This document shows, piece after piece, positions 28,297 to 36,404 of a stretch of 64,000 nt of DNA. The position numbers and the translations under genes were made by a program. Position 1 is the first letter of the stretch. Each line of letters begins with the position of its first letter. The stretch lies in contig JACOSV010000054.1 of assembly GCA_016178725.1 (NCBI GenBank), positions 1 to 64,000 on the forward strand, read 5' to 3'. This stretch comes from Candidatus Eiseniibacteriota bacterium. Its GTDB lineage: Bacteria; Eisenbacteria; RBG-16-71-46. The notes beneath the pieces were generated by a model that did not search any database, was not told where the DNA came from, and saw nothing but the letters and a program-made list of their open reading frames with translations.

Positions 28297-29366
28297 GGGC
28301 CCGGCTCCGCGAGCCGCGCGATCACGGCGTAGAGGAAGTCCGCGCCGACCGCGCCGTCCACGACGCGATGGTCGAGCGAGAGCGAGAGATTGGTCATCTC
28401 GCGCGCCACGATCGCGTCGTCCACCACGACGGGCTTCTTCTTCACCTCGTGAAGGCCGAGGATCGCCACCTGCGGGTGATGGATGATCGGCGTCGCGAGC
28501 AGGCCGCCCCTGGCGCCGGTGCTGGTCACGGTGAACGTCGCGCCCTTGAGATCGGCGAGCGCAATCGATCCGTCGCGCGCGGCGGCGGCGAGCCGCTTGA
28601 TCTCGGCCGCGATCGACAGCAGCGGCCGGCGGTCCACGTCGCGCACCACCGGCACCGTCAGGCCGTCGGCCGTGGCGGTCGCAAAGCCGACGTGGAGGTC
28701 GCGGTGGAGCACGATCTCCTGCGCCGCGTCGTCGAGGCGGGCGTTGAGCAGCGGGAACGCGCGCAGCGGGTCGACCAGCGCCTTGATGACGTACGCGAGG
28801 TAGGTGAGGCCCTGGGCCGCCTCGCCGCGGCGTGCGCGCGCGTCACGCAGGTGCGCGGCGACGGCGCTCATGTCGCACTCGGCGACGAACGTGAAATGGG
28901 CGGCGGTGTCGAGCGAGCGGCGCATGGCCTCGGCGATCGTGCGGCGCAGGCCGCGCAGCGGGATGCGCTGCTCGGCGCCCCCCCGAGGAGCAGGTCCCCC
29001 CGTCGCGGCTCGCCGGACGTCGTCGCTCGTAATCCTTCCGCCGGGTCCGGTGCCGGGCACGCGCTCGAGCGCGACGCCGAGCTCGCGCGCGATCTGGCGT
29101 ACCGCCGGCGTCGCCGTCGCGCCGTCGCCGGCGACGGCGATCGCGACCAGCACCGTGCCGACCGGCACGACCTTGCCCTCTTCGACCAGCAGCGCCGCGA
29201 TCGTGCCCGCGCGCGGCGAGGGGATCTCGACGTTCGCCTTGTCGGTCATCACCTCGACCAGCGGCTGGTCCTCGCGCACGGTGTCGCCCGGCTTCACCAG
29301 CCAGCGCACGATCTCGCCTTCGGCCACGCCTTCGCCGATGTCCGGGAGCTTCACCTCGAAGGGCAT
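28269..29366 (-). CDS. Dihydrolipoamide acyltransferase (E2)
   Basis: Lipoyl motif VMTDKANVEIPSP, peripheral-subunit-binding domain, LSLSLDHRVVDGAVGADFL catalytic motif; ATG 29366. Confidence 0.93.
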   Translation of the reverse strand: MPFEVKLPDIGEGVAEGEIVRWLVKPGDTVREDQPLVEVMTDKANVEIPSPRAGTIAALLVEEGKVVPVGTVLVAIAVAGDGATATPAVRQIARELGVALERVPGTGPGGRITSDDVRRAATGGPAPRGGAEQRIPLRGLRRTIAEAMRRSLDTAAHFTFVAECDMSAVAAHLRDARARRGEAAQGLTYLAYVIKALVDPLRAFPLLNARLDDAAQEIVLHRDLHVGFATATADGLTVPVVRDVDRRPLLSIAAEIKRLAAAARDGSIALADLKGATFTVTSTGARGGLLATPIIHHPQVAILGLHEVKKKPVVVDDAIVAREMTNLSLSLDHRVVDGAVGADFLYAVIARLAEPGPWLDAGDIT

Positions 29367-29368
29367 CG

Positions 29369-30034
29369 TCACGGTCCTTTCACGATCACTTCGGCGCGGC
29401 GCTCGCTGGCGGTCGTGAGCGTGGCGACGTACCAGCCGTTGGCGACCGCGGCCGCAGTGTCGTCGGTGCCGTCCCAGTTCAGCACCCACGGGCCGGCGGT
29501 GAAGCTCCGGCTGGCGAGCGTGCGGACGCGCGTCCCGGCCAGCGTCGAGATCTGGATCGTCACGTTCGCGTCCGCGGCGAGCGTGAACGCGATCGCCGTC
29601 TGCACCGTGAACGGATTGGGCGCCGCCTTGAGATCGCCGGAGCGCCGCACGACCAGCGTGTCGGTGAGCGCCTGGTCGGCGTCGCGGACCTGGAAGATCC
29701 GCGTCGAATCGGTCGGGACGCCCGCGACCTCGGCCGACGTCTCGTATGTGCCGTTGAGCGCACGGAACAGGTACTGCCCCGACACGGTGCGCGTCGAGTC
29801 GGCCGTGCCCAGCAGGCGCACCTTGACGCTGTCGGGTCCGTAGAGCGCGCGCACGCCGAGCGGGTTGCCGGCGGCATCGGCGAGCGCGGCCACGATCTTC
29901 AAGTAGCCGACCACCAGATAGTGGAACGGGTACGGCGTCACCGGCGACGAGCACGCGCCGGCGCCGAGCGCGATCAGCGCGAACACGAGAACCGTCCATC
30001 GCATCCTGCGTCGCAACGTCCCGCGGCGAGTCAT
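29369..30034 (-). CDS. Putative exported protein/lipoprotein with FlgD-like C-terminal domain
   Basis: 221 aa; LIALGAGACSSP N-term; AAPNPFTVQTAIAFTLAADANVTIQISTLAGTRVRTL...NWDGTDD. Confidence 0.7.
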   Translation of the reverse strand: MTRRGTLRRRMRWTVLVFALIALGAGACSSPVTPYPFHYLVVGYLKIVAALADAAGNPLGVRALYGPDSVKVRLLGTADSTRTVSGQYLFRALNGTYETSAEVAGVPTDSTRIFQVRDADQALTDTLVVRRSGDLKAAPNPFTVQTAIAFTLAADANVTIQISTLAGTRVRTLASRSFTAGPWVLNWDGTDDTAAAVANGWYVATLTTASERRAEVIVKGP

Positions 30035-30042
30035 CCGTGCTC

Positions 30043-31020
30043 CTAGGCGAAGGTCATCGCGTGCTCGATCGCGCGCAGCGTGCGCGGCGCGTCGGGCAGG
30101 TAGCTGTGCTCGAGCGTGTACGGGAACGGCGTGTCGTAGCCGGTGACCCGCAGCACCGGCGCCTGCAGCGACGTGAGCGCCTGCTCGGCGATCAGCGCCG
30201 CGAGCTCGGCGCCGTAGCCGCAGGTGCGCGGCGCTTCGTGCAGGATCACGACGCGACCGGTGCGCCGCACGCTCGCGAGCACGGCATCGGTGTCGAGCGG
30301 GGCGAGCGTGCGCAGATCGACGACCTCGACCGACCAGCCGCGCGCCCCGGCCGCCTCCGCGGCCTCGACCGCCACCGGCACCATCGCGCCGTACGCGAGC
30401 ACCGTGCAGTGCTCGCCGGAGCGCGCGACCCGCGCGCGGCCAAGCGGGACGGTGAACGCTCCTTCGGCCACGTCCTCGCGCGTCGAGCGGTAGAGCCGCT
30501 TCGGCTCGAGGAAGATCACCGGGTCGTCACCGGCGAGGGCCGCGAGCAGGAGGCCCTTCGCGTCCGACGGCGTCGCGGGGATCACGACCGTGAGCCCGGC
30601 CGTGTGGCAGAAGTAGGCCTCGGGGCTCTGCGAGTGATAGAGCCCGCCCTTGATTCCGCCGCCGTACGGCGCGCGCACGACCACCGGACACGCGTACTGG
30701 CCGGCCGAGCGCCAGCGGAGCTTCGCCATCTCGGAGACGATCTGGTCGAACGCGGGATAGATGAAGTCCACGAACTGGATCTCGGCGATGGGTTTGAGCC
30801 CGTACATCGCCATGCCGATCGCGCCGCCGACGATCCCGTTCTCGGCGAGCGGCGTGTCCACGACGCGTTGCTCGCCGAACTCGGCCTGGAGGCCCTCGGT
30901 GACGCGAAACACGCCGCCGGCCTTACCGATGTCCTCGCCGAGCAGCACGACGCGGGGATCCTCGCGCAGCGCGATGCGCAGCGCGTCCTGGATGGCCTGC
31001 ACCATGGTCATCGCGGGCAT
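30043..31020 (-). CDS. 2-oxoacid dehydrogenase E1 beta subunit
   Basis: VLLGEDIGKAGGVFRVTEGLQAEFGEQRVVDTPLAENGIVG...; ATG 31020. Confidence 0.93.
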   Translation of the reverse strand: MPAMTMVQAIQDALRIALREDPRVVLLGEDIGKAGGVFRVTEGLQAEFGEQRVVDTPLAENGIVGGAIGMAMYGLKPIAEIQFVDFIYPAFDQIVSEMAKLRWRSAGQYACPVVVRAPYGGGIKGGLYHSQSPEAYFCHTAGLTVVIPATPSDAKGLLLAALAGDDPVIFLEPKRLYRSTREDVAEGAFTVPLGRARVARSGEHCTVLAYGAMVPVAVEAAEAAGARGWSVEVVDLRTLAPLDTDAVLASVRRTGRVVILHEAPRTCGYGAELAALIAEQALTSLQAPVLRVTGYDTPFPYTLEHSYLPDAPRTLRAIEHAMTFA

Positions 31021-31106
31021 GCGGGAGCTCCGGACCGTGAAGGACGCGGCAGCGTAGCCGACGCGTCCGCGAGCGGGCAACTCGCGCGGCGGGCGGCGAT
31101 CGTCTG

Positions 31107-31298
31107 GGCGAGGGGTGGGCGACGCTCCGCTCCTCGCGGGGGCCCGTCGCGACACTCGGTCGCGACCACGCAACGCCCGGGCCGGCGTTCATGCCGCGCC
31201 CTCGCATCGCTCTCGCCCCGACTCGTCGCGGAGGTCGCCCGCCCCTCGCCGTGAGGCCAGCGCCCCGACTCGTCGCGGAGCGTCGCCCACCCCTCGCC
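31107..31298. repeat. Intergenic repeat cluster: 24-bp perfect inverted repeat (31107-31130 / 31275-31298) plus approximate direct repeat (31214-31250 / 31261-31298)
   Basis: ggcgaggggtgggcgacgctccgc and its exact reverse complement; cgccccgactcgtcgcggag...cccctcgcc occurs twice. Confidence 0.7.
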
Positions 31299-31303
31299 TA
31301 CGA

Positions 31304-31352
31304 TTGGTCAACGTTAGCCTTGACCAACGCCTGACTTAGCCTAGACTAAGTC
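31304..31352 (+). promoter_or_regulatory. Tandem DtxR/MntR-type operator-like palindromes
   Basis: ttggtcaa-N8-ttgaccaa (31304-31327) and gacttag-N6-ctaagtc (31333-31352); shared 14-mer ttagcct(t/a)gac(c/t)aa at 31314 and 31336; abuts the start codon. Confidence 0.6.
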
Positions 31353-31353
31353 C

Positions 31354-32012
31354 ATGCCCGCGACGATGACACGATCGCGCCAGGACTATCTCAAGGCGCT
31401 CTACGCGCTCGCGCCGCCCGCCGCCGGGCGTGGGGCCCGCGCGGCCGTCGCGCCCTCGCGCCCCGCGCAGCGCCTCGGCGTCTCGGCGCCCTCCGTCACG
31501 CACATGCTCGCGCGCCTCGCCCGCGAGCGGCCCGTGACGCAGGCCGGCGCGAGGCGCTGCGCGTGCCGCGGCGCCACCGCATCCTCGAGACGTTTCTCGT
31601 GCGCGTGCTCGGCTTCGACTGGGCCGAGGTCCACGCCGACGCCGAGGTGCTCGAGCACCACATCAGCGACCGCGTGCTCGCGGCGATCGACCGGATCATG
31701 GGCCACCCGGTCGAGGACCCGCACGGACATCCGATCCCGGACCGTAGCGGCCGCGTGCGCCGGCGCCGGCTCGCGCCGTTGAGCACGCTGCCGCCAGGTG
31801 CGCGCGCCGTGGTCCGCGAGATCCACGACGCCGACGGCCGCCGCATGGGACGTTGGAAGGACGCGGGCCTCGTGCCGGGCGCCGCCGTGCGCATGCGCGA
31901 GGTGCACCCGCTCGACGACGTGTTCGTGATCGCGATCGGCCGGCGCCGCGTTGTGACCGGTAGCGAGGGGCTCGAGGGCATTCTGGTCCAGCCGGCGCGG
32001 AGGCGCGCGTGA
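31354..32012 (+). pseudogene. DtxR/MntR-family metal-responsive regulator, frameshifted near 31543-31552
   Basis: N-terminal HTH (RQDYLKALYAL...RLGVSAPSVTHMLARLA) in frame 1; metal-binding/dimerisation half (PRRHRILETFLVRVLGFDWAEVHADAEVLEHHISD...) in another frame to 32012. Confidence 0.75.
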
Positions 32013-34027
32013 CGCGCGAACCCGGCGCCGCGCGGCCGGCGCATGGAGCCTCGTCCGGCGCGGCGTCCGCGGAGCCGGTCTCGCTCTCCGAAGTCCATCG
32101 CACGGTCCCGATCCCCGCCGGCAATTGGCTGCGCCGCATGCTGGCCTTCGCCGGCCCCGCGTACCTCGTGAGCGTCGGCTACATGGACCCCGGCAACTGG
32201 GCCACCGATCTCGCCGGCGGCGCGCGCTTCGGCTATCAGCTGCTCTGGGTGCTGCTCATGAGCAACCTGATGGCCGTGCTGCTGCAGACGCTCGCCGCGC
32301 GCCTCGGCGTCGTGACCGGCAAGGATCTCGCGCAGGCGTGCCGCGACTACTACCCGCGCTGGCTCTCGTTCCCGCTCTGGATCCTGTGCGAGATCGCGAT
32401 CGTCGCGTGCGATCTGGCCGAGGTGCTCGGCGCCGCGATCGGCATGAAGCTGTTGTTCGGTATCCCGCTCCTGATCGGCGTCGCGATCACCGCGCTCGAC
32501 GTGCTGCTGCTGCTCGCGCTGTCACGGCTCGGCATGCGGCGGCTCGAGGCGATCATCGTCATGCTCATCGCCACGATCGGCGGGTGCTTCGCGGTCGAGA
32601 TGCTGCTCTCGCGGCCCGACGTGGCGGCGATGCTCGCGCACCTGATCCCCCGCGACGTGAACGGGGCGCTCTCGCTCGTGCGCCGCGATCCCGCGGGCGG
32701 CGTCTCGCTGCTCGGCCTCGACCACGGCTCGCTCTACGTCGCGATGGGGATCCTCGGCGCGACCGTGATGCCGCACAACCTCTACCTCCACAGCGCGCTG
32801 GTGCAGAGCCGCGACGTCGAGCGCTCGGAGGCGGGGAAGCGGCAGGCCTGCCAGATGAACATGGTGGACTCGGTCGTGGCGCTCAACTGCGCGTTCTTCG
32901 TCAACGCCGCGATCCTCGTGCTCGCGGCCGCCGTGTTCCACACGAGCGGGCACCGCGACGTCGCGCGGCTCGAAGACGCGCACCGCCTGCTCGCCCCGCT
33001 GCTCGGCACCACGCTCGCGTCGGTGCTGTTCGCCGTGGCGCTGCTCTCCTCGGGGCAGGCGAGCACGATCACCGGCACGCTCGCCGGCCAGATCGTGATG
33101 GAGGGATTCCTGCGCATCCGCATCCGGCCGTGGCTCCGGCGGCTCATCAGCCGCGGGCTCGCGATCGTGCCCGCGGCGGTGTTCATCGCGCTCCGCGGCG
33201 CCGGCGCGGTGGACGACCTGCTCGTGCTCTCGCAGGTCGTGTTGAGCCTCCAGCTCGCGTTCGCGGTCGTGCCGCTCATCCGCTTCACCAGCGACCGCCG
33301 CACGATGGGCGTGTTCGCCAACCCGCCGTGGATCGTCGCGCTCGCCTTCCTCACCGCGGCGGCGATCCTCGGGCTCAATGCGAGCCTCGTCGCCGAGCAG
33401 GTCGCGGCGTGGCTCGCGGCCGGCGGCGCGGCCGCGGCATGGACGCGCTTCGCCGTGCTGCCGGCGATCGCGGCGCTGGCGGTCGTACTCGCCTACGTCG
33501 TTGTCGCGCCGCCCGCCGCGCGCCTCGCGCCCGCGCTCGAGGCGCCGCCGCCCGCGGCGCCCGGTGCTGCCGGCGCGGTGCGGCAGGCCGCGGCGGACGA
33601 GCCGGCGCGCACGGTCGCCGTCGCGCTCGAGCTCGGGCCCGCCGACCGCGACGTGCTCGAGCACGTGCGCACGCGCGAGCTCACGAGCCGCACGCGCCTC
33701 GTCCTGCTCCACGTCGTCGAGAGCGCCGCGGGACGCTACCTCGGACCCGAGACGTCGGACCTCGAGGCGCGCGAGGACCGGGCGACGCTCGAGGAGACGG
33801 CCGACGAGTTCCGCGCCCGCGGCATCGCGACCGACGTGCGTCTCGGCTTCGGCGATCCGACGCGCGAGCTGGCGCGCATGGTCCACGAGGTCGGCGCCGA
33901 TCTCGTGATCACCGGCTCGCACGGCCATCGCCTGTTCGGCGATCTGCTCTTCGGCGCGACCGTCTCGGGGCTGCGCCACCGCGTGCGCTGCCCGGTTCTC
34001 ATGGTGCGTCAGCGCCGGCGCCCCTGA
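32009..34027 (+). CDS. Nramp-family Mn2+/Fe2+ transporter fused to C-terminal UspA-like domain
   Basis: GYMDPGNWATDLAGG and GATVMPHNLYLHSALVQSR Nramp motifs; C-term RTVAVALELG...GADLVITGSHGHRLFGDLLFGATVSGLRHRVRCPVLMV. Confidence 0.9.
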   Translation: MTREPGAARPAHGASSGAASAEPVSLSEVHRTVPIPAGNWLRRMLAFAGPAYLVSVGYMDPGNWATDLAGGARFGYQLLWVLLMSNLMAVLLQTLAARLGVVTGKDLAQACRDYYPRWLSFPLWILCEIAIVACDLAEVLGAAIGMKLLFGIPLLIGVAITALDVLLLLALSRLGMRRLEAIIVMLIATIGGCFAVEMLLSRPDVAAMLAHLIPRDVNGALSLVRRDPAGGVSLLGLDHGSLYVAMGILGATVMPHNLYLHSALVQSRDVERSEAGKRQACQMNMVDSVVALNCAFFVNAAILVLAAAVFHTSGHRDVARLEDAHRLLAPLLGTTLASVLFAVALLSSGQASTITGTLAGQIVMEGFLRIRIRPWLRRLISRGLAIVPAAVFIALRGAGAVDDLLVLSQVVLSLQLAFAVVPLIRFTSDRRTMGVFANPPWIVALAFLTAAAILGLNASLVAEQVAAWLAAGGAAAAWTRFAVLPAIAALAVVLAYVVVAPPAARLAPALEAPPPAAPGAAGAVRQAAADEPARTVAVALELGPADRDVLEHVRTRELTSRTRLVLLHVVESAAGRYLGPETSDLEAREDRATLEETADEFRARGIATDVRLGFGDPTRELARMVHEVGADLVITGSHGHRLFGDLLFGATVSGLRHRVRCPVLMVRQRRRP

Positions 34028-34106
34028 TGGTCCCCGCCTTGCAAATCCCGGGGGGCGTCGGCACCCTTGAATGCATGGCGAGCGGCGCGAGGCGGGGGAG
34101 CGGCGC

Positions 34107-34592
34107 GTGAGCGTCAAGCTCCACTGCGGACGTCTCAAGGGATCGATCGCGGACGTCGTGGACGCGGGCGTCGATCTCCTGCCCGGATTCGAGATGGCGG
34201 CGATCCCGGTGCTCGACAACGCCGAGCGCCCGGCCGAGTGGCCGGCGATGCGCCGGCGGCTGCGCGCCGAGGGCGTGCGCGCCTCGTCGCATCGCGGCGT
34301 GCTGCTGCTCGAGCCCGGCGAGCTCGACCGTTTCTCGTCGGTCGGGCTCTTCGCCGGATGGGACGAGCTGTTCCTCACCGGTGAATGGAACGACGAGTTC
34401 GAGCCGTTCCCGGGACGCGTCACGCCCGACGTCGCCGACTTCGACGAGGCGACGCCGCTCGGGCTCGAGGAGTGGATGCTCGACGCGGGCTGCGTGCTCG
34501 CGCTCGGCGACGGCGACGGACTCAACTTCGCGACGCTCGATCCGATCCTGGCCGAGCGCCTCACGGGACGCTTCACGACGGCGAAGCGGTGA
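34107..34592 (+). CDS. Conserved hypothetical protein
   Basis: 161 aa from GTG 34107; tightly spaced in same-strand gene run. Confidence 0.55.
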   Translation: MSVKLHCGRLKGSIADVVDAGVDLLPGFEMAAIPVLDNAERPAEWPAMRRRLRAEGVRASSHRGVLLLEPGELDRFSSVGLFAGWDELFLTGEWNDEFEPFPGRVTPDVADFDEATPLGLEEWMLDAGCVLALGDGDGLNFATLDPILAERLTGRFTTAKR

Positions 34593-35275
34593 GCGGTCCG
34601 CCGCCCCGCGGCGCCGCCACGTCGCGGCTCCAGACGCTCGCGATCGCCGGGCCCGCCGGCGCGCTCGAGGCGTTGCTCAACGAGCACGAAGGCCGCGAGC
34701 CCGCGATCGTCGCGCTCGTCTGCCATCCGCATCCGCTCTACGGCGGGACGATGCACAACAAGGTCGTGCATCGCGTCGCCGCGACGCTGCACGAGCTCGG
34801 CGCCGCGGTGCTGCGCTTCAACTTTCGCGGCGCGGGGAAGAGCGAGGGTCTGCATGACGAAGGCGCGGGCGAGCTCGACGACGCGCGCGCGGCACTCGCC
34901 TGGCTCGGCGCGCGCCATCCGCGCGCGCGCCGCTGGGTCGCGGGCTTCTCGTTCGGCGCGTGGATCGCGGCGCGCCTCGCCGCCTCGGAGCGGTCGGTCG
35001 AACGGCTGGTGATGGTCGCGCCGCCGGTCCAGCGCTCCGACTTCGATCTGTTGCGCGAGGCGGCGGTGCCCAAGCTGGCGCTGCAGGGGACGCACGACGA
35101 GGTCTGCCCGCCGGCGGCCCTCGAGGCCGCGTTCGCGACGTGGGCCGAGCCGAAGGCGCTGCGGCGGATCGAGGGCGGCACGCACTTCTTCGACCGGCAG
35201 CTGGGCGATCTCGCCGACGCGCTGCGCGATGCGCTGGGCGGCCCGGCGGCGGGAGACGCCTCCGCCGATCGCTGA
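34589..35275 (+). CDS. Alpha/beta hydrolase (dienelactone-hydrolase-like)
   Basis: LVCHPHPLYGGTMHNKVV, LRFNFRGAGKSEG, VAGFSFGAWIA nucleophile elbow, GTHDEVCPP; GTG start overlaps upstream stop. Confidence 0.85.
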   Translation: MSGPPPRGAATSRLQTLAIAGPAGALEALLNEHEGREPAIVALVCHPHPLYGGTMHNKVVHRVAATLHELGAAVLRFNFRGAGKSEGLHDEGAGELDDARAALAWLGARHPRARRWVAGFSFGAWIAARLAASERSVERLVMVAPPVQRSDFDLLREAAVPKLALQGTHDEVCPPAALEAAFATWAEPKALRRIEGGTHFFDRQLGDLADALRDALGGPAAGDASADR

Positions 35276-35283
35276 AGCGCGCC

Positions 35284-36201
35284 TCACCCCTCGGCGCGCA
35301 GGCCTCCGCCTTCGCGCGCCGTGGCGCGTTCGCTCTCGAGCGCCGGCTCGACGTGCACGACGACGTCGGTGACGCCCGGCCACCGCTCGCGCAGCCTCCG
35401 CTCGACGCGATGGCCGAGCGCGTGCGCCGCGGCGATCGCCATGTGCGGCGCGACGAGGATGTGGAGATCGAGGTGGATGTCGTCGTCGGGGCCGCGCGAG
35501 CGCACGTTGTGCGCCTCGAGCACGCCCGGTTCCTCGAGCGCGACGCGCTCGATCGGCTCGGGGTCGATGCGGCGCTCGTCGGAGAGCGTCGAGAGCGTGC
35601 CGCGCACGATCCGCGCGCCGGCGATCGCGATGAGCACGACGATCAGCGCCGCGACCAGCACGTCGGCCCACGCCCAGCCGAACGGCGCGACGGCGAAGCT
35701 CATCAGCACGAGCACGCTCGCGAGCACGTCGCTCCCGGTGTGCGCCGCGTCCGAGATCAGGATCTCGCTCTGGAGCCGCCGGCCCTCGCGGCGCTCGACC
35801 AGCACGACGGCGACGTTGATCGCGACCGTGACGCCGATCACGGCGTAGCCGAGGGGCGACACGTCGGGCATGCGCGGGTGGTGGAGTCGCTCGAGCGCCT
35901 CGCCCAGGATCTCGCGGCAGCCGAGGAACATCATCGCGACGATGCCGAGCGCCGCGAACGTCTCGTACTTGCGGTGTCCGTAGGGATGATTGGCGTCAGG
36001 CGGGCGCCGCGAGACGGCGAGCCCGATCAGCGCGACCACGTTCGACGCGCCGTCGATGAGCGAGTGCACGCCGTCGGCGCTCATCGCGATCGCGCCCGAG
36101 CGCTGGCCGTAGAGGAGCTTCGCCAGGGCCACGAGCAGGTTCAGGCCGAGGATCGCCCACAGGATCCGGATGATGCGTCGCAGGCGGACCGCGCCGTCCA
36201 T
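35284..36201 (-). CDS. Cation diffusion facilitator family transporter
   Basis: AMSADGVHSLIDGASNVVALIGL, HPYGHRKYETFAALGI, ISDAAHTGSDVLAS. Confidence 0.92.
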   Translation of the reverse strand: MDGAVRLRRIIRILWAILGLNLLVALAKLLYGQRSGAIAMSADGVHSLIDGASNVVALIGLAVSRRPPDANHPYGHRKYETFAALGIVAMMFLGCREILGEALERLHHPRMPDVSPLGYAVIGVTVAINVAVVLVERREGRRLQSEILISDAAHTGSDVLASVLVLMSFAVAPFGWAWADVLVAALIVVLIAIAGARIVRGTLSTLSDERRIDPEPIERVALEEPGVLEAHNVRSRGPDDDIHLDLHILVAPHMAIAAAHALGHRVERRLRERWPGVTDVVVHVEPALESERATAREGGGLRAEG

Positions 36202-36404
36202 GTCGCGTACTCTAACAGGCTTCGACGCGCCCTCCGCGCCCGGTCACCGATACCCCGCGCCGGTCGTTTCTTGTCATTGTTGTAACCGTCGTGACGGCGC
36301 CGCGCCGGACGGTCGTGCGTCCAATTCATGTAGCATCGCTGTTCGTCCCGACGCCCCAGCACTCCACGCCGGCACACGTCGCCGCTATCGGACCGGGAGG
36401 TCGC

